In this document: positions 1 through 4,975 of the stretch, piece by piece
Layout: each line of letters begins with the position of its first letter
Position numbering within the stretch: position 1 is the first letter of the stretch
Assembly (NCBI GenBank): GCA_028717025.1
Contig: JAQUOR010000136.1
Location: 1 to 5,197 of the forward strand
DNA length: 5,197 nucleotides
DNA from: Candidatus Omnitrophota bacterium
Lineage (GTDB): Bacteria; Omnitrophota; Gorgyraeia; Duberdicusellales; 4484-171
Direction: 5' to 3'
The notes under the pieces: generated by a model
Database searches by the model: none
Seen by the model: only the letters and a program-made list of their open reading frames with translations
Told to the model about the DNA's origin: nothing
Made by a program: the position numbers and the translations under genes

Positions 1-1
1 G

Positions 2-406
2 GCCCGCTTGGCGATTGTTGTCGAAAAGGCATTAAAACAAGCGTACATCTGGGAAGAAGTAAAAGACAGGCTACATGAATATGCCTTTAAGTTATCCGGG
101 GGCCAACAACAACGGCTCTGTATAGCAAGGACCTTGGCAGTTGAACCCGAGGTAATCTTGTTCGATGAGCCCTGCTCGGGGTTAGACCCAATTTCAACGG
201 CAAAAGTAGAAGAAGCGATGCTTAAGCTTAAAGAGAAATATACTATTATTCTTGTCACCAATAACGTAAAGCAAGCGGCGCGCGTGGGAGACAAAACGGC
301 ATTTTTCTTGATGGGAGAGTTAATTGAGCTCGATAAAACAGGAAAAATCTTTACCGCGCCGGCTGATAGCCGAACGGATGATTATATCAGGGGAAAATTC
401 GGATAA
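2..406 (+). CDS. pstB: Phosphate ABC transporter ATPase PstB, first copy (5' end outside window), H-loop His replaced by Asn
   Basis: This is the C-terminal half of a PstB-type ATPase, the subunit that powers phosphate import through PstCA at the inner membrane. The frame is open to the left edge, so Walker A and the Q-loop lie outside the window. Counting the TTG codon at position 8 as residue 1, the visible parts are a canonical signature LSGGQQQRLCIAR (29-41), Walker B VILFDEP (49-55), D-loop SGLDP (57-61), and the PstB-typical ending through YIRGKFG. In the H-loop, where PstB proteins read VTHNMQQAAR, this one reads VTNNVKQAAR: codon AAT at 260-262 gives Asn for the switch His. That His normally supports ATP hydrolysis, so this subunit's own Walker site is predicted to be weak. 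Roughly half of its residues match the second PstB at 583-1338, so the duplication is not recent. Family assignment is secure; the functional effect is inferred. Confidence 0.95.
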   Translation, partial: ARLAIVVEKALKQAYIWEEVKDRLHEYAFKLSGGQQQRLCIARTLAVEPEVILFDEPCSGLDPISTAKVEEAMLKLKEKYTIILVTNNVKQAARVGDKTAFFLMGELIELDKTGKIFTAPADSRTDDYIRGKFG

Positions 407-417
407 CATTAATTTTT

Positions 418-567
418 TAGAAGCGGAACGCCGCGCCTGCCTGCCGGCAAGGCAGGGAACAAAACGTTCGCCAGGCTGAACGATAGGCGAAATCTCACCA
501 AAGGCGGACGGATAGACGCTGGATTTCCGCGATATTCCGCGTAGATATCCGCGGAAATCTGCTTCTA
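418..567 (+). repeat. 150-bp intercistronic repeat, copy A (MITE-like, hairpin-rich)
   Basis: This is one of three copies in the window; the others are at 1350-1638 and, inverted, at 4552-4701. It starts TAGAAGCGG and ends CTGCTTCTA, so the ends are inverted repeats with one mismatch here and none in the other copies. The outer TA on both sides would fit a TA target duplication. Internal inverted repeats are CCTGCCT/AGGCAGG (436-456), TTCGCC/GGCGAA, and a long stem pairing 522-535 with 545-559, with one bulge. It begins 11 nt after the pstB1 stop and ends 15 nt before the pstB2 ATG, so it would be transcribed as a structured spacer. It encodes no plausible protein. It could be a non-autonomous IS-derived element or a REP-type palindrome; no transposase is in view. 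Confidence 0.85.
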
Positions 568-582
568 TAACCAATTAAGTTC

Positions 583-1338
583 ATGGCGAAAATAGTCACC
601 AATAATTTAAATTTGTGGTACGGCGACTTTCATGCGTTAGAAAGCGTCAATGTCGCTATCGCAGAAAAAAGAATCACGGCAATCATCGGGCCATCGGGCT
701 GCGGAAAATCGACACTGCTACGCGTATTTAACCGGATGAACGATCTTATTGAAGGAACGCGCGTTGACGGTGAAGTCCTGGTTGACGGAGCCAATATCTT
801 TGACGCGCAAACCGACTTGGTCACCCTGCGTAAAAAAATAGGCATGGTCTTCCAAAGGCCAAACCCTTTTCCTCTATCGATTTATGAAAATATTGCTTTT
901 GGACTAAAAATCCATGCCTATCCTGCTGCCAAGGGTGAACTTGAAAAAATCGTAGAAGAAAGTTTACAATCGGTATTGCTTTGGGATGAGGTAAAAGATA
1001 AATTGCGTAAGCCAGCGCTGCGTTTATCCTTGGAACAAAAACAACGTCTTTGCATTGCCCGCCTTATTGCGGTAAAACCGGAAATATTATTGATGGACGA
1101 ACCCTGCTCCACCTTAGACCCCCAGGCAACCATGAAAATAGAGGAACTGATGCGGGAGTTAAAGCGTAATTACACGATTATAATCGTTACCCACAATATG
1201 CAGCAGGCAGCGCGCGTTTCTGACGATACCGGTTTTATGCTTCTTGGAAAGCTTATCGAGTTTAACCGTACAGAAGCAATATTTACTTCGCCGTCGGATG
1301 AAAGAACGGAAAATTATATAACGGGCAAATTCGGGTAA
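583..1338 (+). CDS. pstB: Phosphate ABC transporter ATPase PstB, second copy, degenerate signature LSLEQ
   Basis: This is a complete 251-residue PstB, the usual family length. Motifs in order: A-loop Tyr13, Walker A GPSGCGKST (36-44), Q-loop VFQRPNPFP around Gln91, ABC signature at 148-152, Walker B ILLMDEP (168-174), D-loop STLDP (176-180), and H-loop IVTHNMQQAAR with His204. The signature reads LSLEQ instead of LSGGQ: the two glycines that cap the partner subunit's ATP are replaced by Leu-Glu (codons at 1030-1035). Everything needed for its own Walker site is intact. The gene lies 176 bp after pstB1, across repeat copy A. No Shine-Dalgarno is visible before the ATG (AATTAAGTTC precedes it), but the start fits the family N-terminus, with NLNLWYGDFHAL close behind. 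The likely role is to pair with the upstream PstB, or with itself, under PstCA. Confidence 0.96.
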   Translation: MAKIVTNNLNLWYGDFHALESVNVAIAEKRITAIIGPSGCGKSTLLRVFNRMNDLIEGTRVDGEVLVDGANIFDAQTDLVTLRKKIGMVFQRPNPFPLSIYENIAFGLKIHAYPAAKGELEKIVEESLQSVLLWDEVKDKLRKPALRLSLEQKQRLCIARLIAVKPEILLMDEPCSTLDPQATMKIEELMRELKRNYTIIIVTHNMQQAARVSDDTGFMLLGKLIEFNRTEAIFTSPSDERTENYITGKFG

Positions 1339-1471
1339 CGCTAATTTTTTAGAAGCGGAACGCCGCGCCTGCCTGCCGGCAAAGCAGGGAACCAAACGTT
1401 CGCCAAGCTGAAAGATAAGCGAAATCTCGCCAAAGGCGGACGGATAAACGCATAGAAATATGAATAAGCTA

Positions 1472-1500
1472 TTGTATAGTGAAAAAAAATCTTGTATGAT
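1472..1500 (+). promoter_or_regulatory. Candidate sigma70-type promoter upstream of phoU (distal)
   Basis: TTGTAT (1472-1477) and TATGAT (1495-1500) are separated by 17 bp. The -10 box matches consensus at 5 of 6 positions and the -35 at 4 of 6. It lies in the sequence inserted into repeat copy B, so it could give phoU expression independent of the upstream pst promoter. This is a pattern match only. Confidence 0.4.
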
Positions 1501-1538
1501 AAGGAGTCCCAACTATACGTTAGGATTTCCAGTAAACT

Positions 1539-1566
1539 TTGACACAAAGAAACGCGAAATAATAAT
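1539..1566 (+). promoter_or_regulatory. Candidate sigma70-type promoter upstream of phoU (proximal)
   Basis: A perfect TTGACA (1539-1544) is followed after 16 bp by AATAAT (1561-1566), 5 of 6 to the -10 consensus. It lies about 90 bp before the phoU start, also inside the sequence that interrupts repeat copy B. A transcript from here would carry the hairpin at 1583-1601 in its leader. No Pho box (CTGTCAT-type direct repeat) is visible nearby. Confidence 0.45.
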
Positions 1567-1582
1567 GCGCGTTTGCGATCCG

Positions 1583-1601
1583 GCACGGTTAAATGCCGTG
1601 C
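1583..1601 (+). other. Small hairpin in the phoU leader
   Basis: GCACGG (1583-1588) can pair with CCGTGC (1596-1601) across a 7-nt loop. It lies between the proximal promoter candidate and the phoU ribosome binding site. No T-run follows, so it is not an intrinsic terminator. Its function is unknown. Confidence 0.4.
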
Positions 1602-1643
1602 GTCTATCCGCGTAGCTATCCGCGGAAATCCGCTTCTATAACC

Positions 1644-1650
1644 AGGAGGT
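1644..1650 (+). promoter_or_regulatory. Strong ribosome binding site of phoU
   Basis: AGGAGGT lies 4 nt before the ATG at 1655 and fixes that start. It directly follows the right end of repeat copy B. By contrast, pstB2 and the Nudix gene, which also begin just after a repeat copy, show no comparable site. Confidence 0.85.
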
Positions 1651-1654
1651 AAAT

Positions 1655-2323
1655 ATGGAAAGACATTTCGACGAAGAACTAAAAGACTTGAAAGAAAAAT
1701 TAGTAAGGATGTCCTCTATCGCAGAAGAAATGATCGAGAAATCAATCACTGCGCTTAAGGACCGCCGGGAAGATCTGATAGAAGACGTTTTTGAAAAAGA
1801 AAAGATCATGAATATGCTGCAGATTGAAATTGATGACTTTGCGTTAAAGCTTATTGCATTACGTCAGCCTGCGGCCAGCGACTTACGCTTTATCGTTTCA
1901 GCGATAAAAATAAATTCTGATTTAGAAAGAATCGGCGACTTAGCTATTAATATTGTAGAGCGTACGCGCGATTTACTGAAAGAGCCGCCTTTAAAGCCTC
2001 TCATAGACATCCCCCGCATGGAGGAAATAACCCAGGAGATGGTAAAAGATGCCATCGACTCTTTCATTAATAAAAACTCTACTGCGGCAAAAGACGTCTG
2101 CATGCGCGATGACCTGGTAGACAATTTAAACAACCAAATATTTAGAGAACTTTTAACATACATGCTTTCCGACGCTAAAAACATCAACCGGGCTATTGAG
2201 CTGATGCTCATCGCGCGGCATCTTGAGCGTATCGCAGATCATGCTACCAATATCAGCGAAGATGTTTTTTATATGGTAGAAGGCAAAGACATCAGGCATC
2301 ATATTGCCGATACGAAACAATAA
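1655..2323 (+). CDS. phoU: Phosphate transport regulator PhoU
   Basis: This 222-residue, mostly helical protein has the size and layout of PhoU, the cytoplasmic metal-binding protein that links Pst transport to PhoR/PhoB signalling and restrains uptake when phosphate is plentiful. Two PhoU domains are clear. Each carries the E-x-x-x-D metal-binding motif: SDLERIGDLA with Glu91/Asp95 and RHLERIADHATNI with Glu191/Asp195, exactly 100 residues apart. The first domain also has the family stretch RQPAASDLRFIVSAIKI (70-86). The start is set by AGGAGGT at 1644-1650. It follows pstB2 after 316 bp holding a split repeat and two promoter candidates, so it may have its own transcription as well as read-through from pst. 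It ends 27 bp from the stop of the convergent pit gene, and no intrinsic terminator is visible in that gap. No sensor kinase or PhoB gene is in the window. Confidence 0.97.
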   Translation: MERHFDEELKDLKEKLVRMSSIAEEMIEKSITALKDRREDLIEDVFEKEKIMNMLQIEIDDFALKLIALRQPAASDLRFIVSAIKINSDLERIGDLAINIVERTRDLLKEPPLKPLIDIPRMEEITQEMVKDAIDSFINKNSTAAKDVCMRDDLVDNLNNQIFRELLTYMLSDAKNINRAIELMLIARHLERIADHATNISEDVFYMVEGKDIRHHIADTKQ

Positions 2324-2350
2324 ATCTTATGCGTTAAACTTTCGATGGGA

Positions 2351-3340
2351 CTAAAGAATAGTACGGGTTAAACTATAGGCTAATGCTGCTATCGCCGCGG
2401 AACAGGGAATGGTCAATATCCATGCCCAAACAATTTTCTGGGCAACCCCCCAATGTACGGCACTTAAACGTTTGACCGAACCGACCCCCATAATCGCTCC
2501 GGTAATGGTATGCGTGGTGCTTACGGGAATGCCTAACCACGAAGAAATGGTTAAGGTAATGGCTGAGCCTGCTTCCGCGCAGAATCCATCTATGGGTCTC
2601 AGTTTCGCTACTTTCTGCCCCATAGTTTTGACAATGCGCCATCCTCCAAATACCGTTCCCAGCGCAATCGCCGCATGACAGCTTATCACAACCCAAAGAG
2701 GAATGTGAAACGTACCACCCAAAAGACCCGCGCTAAAAAGAAGGCTTGCGATAATACCCATGGTTTTTTGCGCATCGTTACCGCCATGACCAAGACTATA
2801 GAATGCGGCAGATACTAACTGGCCTTTTTTAAAAATATAATCAACTTTGGAAGGCGTAGATTTACGAAATAACCAATACACGATTATTCCAAAGCCAAGA
2901 CCCAGAATAAGCCCAAGAATCGGTGAAATAAAAATAAACGCAATGGTCTTTGAGATGCCGCTTGCAATAAGCGCCTTTGGCCCTGCCTTTACTAACGCTG
3001 CACCTATAAGGCCGCCGATAAGCGCGTGGGAAGAGCTTGTAGGCAGACCCAGATACCATGTCAGGATATTCCAACCGCACGCCCCTATGAGTGTACCAAA
3101 AATAATGCTTTTATCGATAACGTTTACGTCAACGATCCCCTTGCCGATGGTATTGGCCACATGTAAGCCAAAACAAAGGAATGCTACGAAATTGAAAAAT
3201 GCCGCCCACACGACAGCTTTCCGGGGGGATAATACGCGGGTTGAAACGATAGTGGCAATTGAATTGGCGGAGTCGTGAAATCCGTTTAGAAAATCAAAAA
3301 TGAGGGCAAGGATTATAAGAAAAAAAATCTGAACGGTCAT
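2351..3340 (-). CDS. pit: Low-affinity inorganic phosphate permease, PiT family
   Basis: This is an inner-membrane secondary transporter that moves phosphate (or metal-phosphate) with cations. The protein is 329 residues and strongly hydrophobic, with about ten membrane segments. PiT landmarks occur in both inverted halves: NGFHDSANSIAT (19-30) and PTSSSHALIGG (100-110) in the first, GHGGNDAQKTMG (184-195) and PVSTTHTITGAIMGVG (272-287) in the second. The paired SSSHALIGG and STTHTITGA motifs reflect the family's internal duplication. I chose the ATG at 3338-3340. The open frame continues 18 codons upstream, but that stretch is basic, unlike a PiT N-terminus, and is the DUF47 coding end in another frame. 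The start lies 2 bp after the corrected DUF47 stop, with a weak AGG upstream, which suggests translational coupling. It converges on phoU, placing low-affinity and high-affinity phosphate uptake side by side. Confidence 0.97.
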   Translation of the reverse strand: MTVQIFFLIILALIFDFLNGFHDSANSIATIVSTRVLSPRKAVVWAAFFNFVAFLCFGLHVANTIGKGIVDVNVIDKSIIFGTLIGACGWNILTWYLGLPTSSSHALIGGLIGAALVKAGPKALIASGISKTIAFIFISPILGLILGLGFGIIVYWLFRKSTPSKVDYIFKKGQLVSAAFYSLGHGGNDAQKTMGIIASLLFSAGLLGGTFHIPLWVVISCHAAIALGTVFGGWRIVKTMGQKVAKLRPIDGFCAEAGSAITLTISSWLGIPVSTTHTITGAIMGVGSVKRLSAVHWGVAQKIVWAWILTIPCSAAIAALAYSLTRTIL

Positions 3341-3342
3341 TA

Positions 3343-3970
3343 TTAAGCCTGCTTTACCAGGATCGAGCTTACGACGTGAGCGACGTCCTCGCAAATATCA
3401 AGAACAGTTTCTGAATCTTGGTAGATCTCTTTCCACTTGATGACTTCAATGGGGGTTTTTTTCTTTTTCAAAAAGCTCTCCTAAGACGGCGTCCCTCATT
3501 GAATCACCGACATTTTCAAGGCGGTTTATTTCAACGCACGCTTCAGAAATAACTGCACAGTTTTTCATATTGCGCATGCCTTTGACCGCGCGGGCGACGG
3601 CAGTCACCGAGTCCTCAATTACCGCAGCAAACTCAACCAGGTTTTCGTTAACCCCCGTAAGCTTATAGATTTTCAGCCTACTCATGATAGTATTAATCAT
3701 ATCGATAACGTCATCCAGCTCTTTTGTCAAAGCGTGGATATCTTCCCGGTCAAAAGGAGTAATAAATGTCTTATTTAAGCGATCAATAATAGCGTGCGCA
3801 GCCTCATCGCCCTGGTGCTCAATGGCTTGAATCTTATGAATAGCAGCTTCATCAACTTTGCCTTTTAAAACTGTTTCTTTAAAAAACTTTGCGGCATTAA
3901 CTGCATAATCAACCTGTTTTTCAAACAACTCAAAAAAATTAAATTCATTCGGGAAAAAATTGAAAAGCAT
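3343..3970 (-). CDS. DUF47 (PhoU-like) Pit accessory protein, frameshifted near 3' end
   Basis: DUF47 proteins (PhoU_div family) are PhoU-like helical proteins usually encoded beside pit and thought to control phosphate permease activity. The start at 3970 (MLFNFFPNEFNFFELFEKQ) has GAGGGAG close upstream; an in-frame ATG at 4015 would add 15 residues unlike the family. PhoU-type E-x-x-x-D motifs are at Glu51/Asp55 (IEHQGDEA) and Glu152/Asp156 (RLENVGDSMRD). As written, the frame stops at 3446-3448 after KEKNPH, 174 residues. Moving the frame by one base in the G5T7 tract at 3451-3462 restores IEVIKWKEIYQDSETVLDIC and a further 15 residues, a typical DUF47 ending, with a stop at 3343-3345 just before pit. 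Corrected length is 208 residues, normal for the family. One base is therefore in excess; mutation, sequencing error and +1 frameshifting are all possible. Confidence 0.92.
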
Positions 3971-4107
3971 GTCTCCCTCGCTTGTTTTTTGCGGCGTTTG
4001 CGACGCCTCGCACATTATGAGTTACACACACATATATGGCTACGTTTAAACCTTGAAGGGCCAACCTCAAGCAGTTTCTGAAAAGCCTCATTAATTGTAC
4101 TCAGAGT

Positions 4108-4136
4108 ATTATAAATAGTAAAGCAAAAAGAATCAA
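4108..4136 (-). promoter_or_regulatory. Promoter of the DUF47-pit operon
   Basis: On the - strand, TTGATT (4131-4136) and a perfect TATAAT (4108-4113) are separated by 17 bp, which is optimal for sigma70. It lies just downstream of the Nudix stop and points toward DUF47. Transcription would begin near 4101 and leave an untranslated leader of about 130 nt (3971-4100). That leader holds only a short 5-bp stem (GGCGT/ACGCC at 3993-4007) and a weak CTTGA/TCAAG pair. I see no recognisable riboswitch or Pho box. Confidence 0.65.
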
Positions 4137-4146
4137 TGTATTGTTC

Positions 4147-4545
4147 CTAAAGAAAAACGCTTGTTTTCAAATAATTTAGCATTTTTCTATCTACCGGAGC
4201 TAAATTAAGCTGTTCTGCCTGAGATACACTAAACAAACCTAAATCTTTACAGTCCTTCGCATAAGGCTCTGTGCACATATTTAAACATTCGTATAAATAG
4301 ACGGTAATATACAGATCGGGATCTTCATCGTGAAAGGTATGCATGATCTTCTCTGCTTTTACTCTTACCCCCAATTCTTCATCTATTTCTCTCTCTATGG
4401 CCTCTGCTAAGGTTTCCCCCTTCTCCAGGCAACCACCAGGAAATTCCCAGAACAACGGATAAGCATCCTCCGCTTTACGCTGGCAAAGCAGCATCTTGTT
4501 GTCTTTAATAATGAGCGCGGCGACTACGTCTAAATGTTTTTTCAT
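4147..4545 (-). CDS. Nudix hydrolase, MutT-like NTP pyrophosphohydrolase
   Basis: This complete 132-residue protein is a single Nudix domain. The Nudix box GX5EX7REUXEEXGU is perfect: Gly38, Glu44, Arg52-Glu53, Glu56-Glu57 and Gly59, preceded by the MutT-like WEFPGG (33-38). Such enzymes cleave nucleoside diphosphates linked to another group, with Mg2+ held by the box glutamates. The small size, the N-terminal VVAALIIKDNKMLLCQR and FWEFPGG fit the MutT/8-oxo-dGTP pyrophosphatase branch, a cytoplasmic nucleotide-pool cleaning role. The exact substrate cannot be read from sequence. The ATG at 4545 is only 6 nt from repeat copy C, and no Shine-Dalgarno is visible (CTAATTTTT precedes it). It may be co-transcribed with the upstream oxidase. 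Its stop lies 11 bp from the -35 box of the DUF47-pit promoter. Confidence 0.93.
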   Translation of the reverse strand: MKKHLDVVAALIIKDNKMLLCQRKAEDAYPLFWEFPGGCLEKGETLAEAIEREIDEELGVRVKAEKIMHTFHDEDPDLYITVYLYECLNMCTEPYAKDCKDLGLFSVSQAEQLNLAPVDRKMLNYLKTSVFL

Positions 4546-4551
4546 AAAAAT

Positions 4552-4701
4552 TAGAAGCGGCTACACGCAGATATCTACGCTGATTATCGCGGAAATAAGG
4601 CGTCTATCCGTCCGCCTTTGGCGAGATTTCGCCTATCGTTCAGCCTGGCGAACGTTTAGTTCCCTGCCTTGCCGGCAGGCAGGCGCGGGATTCCGCTTCT
4701 A
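4552..4701 (-). repeat. 150-bp intercistronic repeat, copy C (inverted relative to A and B)
   Basis: Read on the - strand, it matches copy A almost base for base over its first 110 or so positions, then diverges more toward the other end. It has exactly the same length as copy A. Its ends are perfect 9-bp inverted repeats, TAGAAGCGG and CCGCTTCTA, both edged by TA. It lies between the FAD oxidase and the Nudix gene. Like A and B, its CCTGCCTGCC arm faces the upstream gene, so all three copies share one orientation relative to transcription. Its first 60 or so bases are read as coding sequence by the oxidase frame, which stops inside it at 4640-4642. Confidence 0.85.
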
Positions 4702-4975
4702 TTAATAATTCTTTCTCAAATATATTATCCAACCCCAACAGGCAATGGGGATCAAAATATTTTTTCAGCGCAGCCATCTCTAAAATATCCTGCGGGGTAT
4801 ACATTATTTTTAAGTAAGGCTTTTTTATTTTTCCGATACCATGCTCTGCCGAAACAGTCCCTCCCTGCGAAACTGCTCTTTTGCAAAATGCGGTTAAACA
4901 TTGCCGCGCGCGAACAGCTTCTTTATCGTTTTTAGGAAGAAAATTAAAATGCAAATGGGACTCGCCGATATGGCC
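4640..4975 (-). CDS. FAD-linked oxidase (GlcD/D-lactate dehydrogenase type), C-terminal fragment after frameshift
   Basis: This is the C-terminal segment of a flavin-dependent 2-hydroxyacid dehydrogenase of the GlcD/VAO class, in the frame after a one-base deletion at 4976-4979. It begins GHIGESHLHFNFLP, the family's metal-binding His motif, and continues to GGTVSAEHGIGKIKKPYL, the strongly conserved signature of this C-terminal domain. It then reaches KKYFDPHCLLGLDNIF, where family members normally end. About 24 more residues follow, and the last 19 (EAESRACLPARQGTKRSPG) are encoded by repeat copy C, which also supplies the TGA stop. The first ATG in this frame is at 4954, but that is internal to the domain and unlikely to be a real start. 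The substrate (glycolate, D-lactate or another hydroxyacid) cannot be told from this part. Confidence 0.88.
   Translation of the reverse strand, partial: GHIGESHLHFNFLPKNDKEAVRARQCLTAFCKRAVSQGGTVSAEHGIGKIKKPYLKIMYTPQDILEMAALKKYFDPHCLLGLDNIFEKELLIEAESRACLPARQGTKRSPG

Larger units (their letters stand above)
1350..1638 (+). repeat. Intercistronic repeat, copy B, split by about 139 bp of extra sequence
   Basis: The left half (1350-1451) is nearly identical to copy A, and the right end (about 1603-1638) matches copy A from the GCGTAG...GCGGAAATC region to the terminal CCGCTTCTA. The ends TAGAAGCGG and CCGCTTCTA are perfect inverted repeats. Unlike the two 150-bp copies, this one measures 289 bp because sequence absent from A and C lies between the halves. 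The inserted part is bounded by inverted 12-mers, CGGATAAACGCA (1441-1452) and TGCGTCTATCCG (1599-1610), that match at 11 of 12 positions. Like copy A, it begins exactly 11 nt after a pstB stop. It accounts for nearly all of the 316-bp gap between pstB2 and phoU. Confidence 0.8.

Noticed and set aside
1159..1512. 117-codon - strand open frame spanning the pstB2 end and repeat copy B
   Set aside because: It is the complement of pstB2 plus repeat DNA. The same repeat-derived peptide appears antisense to copy A, so it reflects the repeat and not a protein family.
418..1638. Repeats considered as a CRISPR array or a simple tandem duplication
   Set aside because: Units are 150 bp or more, separated by whole genes, one is inverted elsewhere, and there are no regular short repeats and spacers.
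2324..2350. Bidirectional terminator between phoU and pit
   Set aside because: The 27-bp gap shows no stem of useful length and no T-run on either strand.
2847..3278. 143-codon + strand open frame
   Set aside because: It lies wholly inside the unmistakable pit gene on the other strand and its product has no recognisable motif.
3341..3394. Upstream ATG at 3394 as the pit start
   Set aside because: The extra 18 residues are basic and come from the DUF47 coding end read in another frame. The ATG at 3340 gives the normal PiT N-terminus and follows the DUF47 stop by 2 bp.
3451..3466. A AAA AAC heptamer in DUF47 as a classic -1 programmed frameshift site
   Set aside because: The motif is in the right phase, but a -1 shift leads into an unrelated frame. 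The conserved C-terminus needs a +1 shift.
3945..4091. 48-codon - strand frame starting in the DUF47 leader (MRLFRNCLRLALQGL...)
   Set aside because: No Shine-Dalgarno, no family resemblance, and it runs into the DUF47 gene in another frame. A leader peptide cannot be excluded but is not supported.
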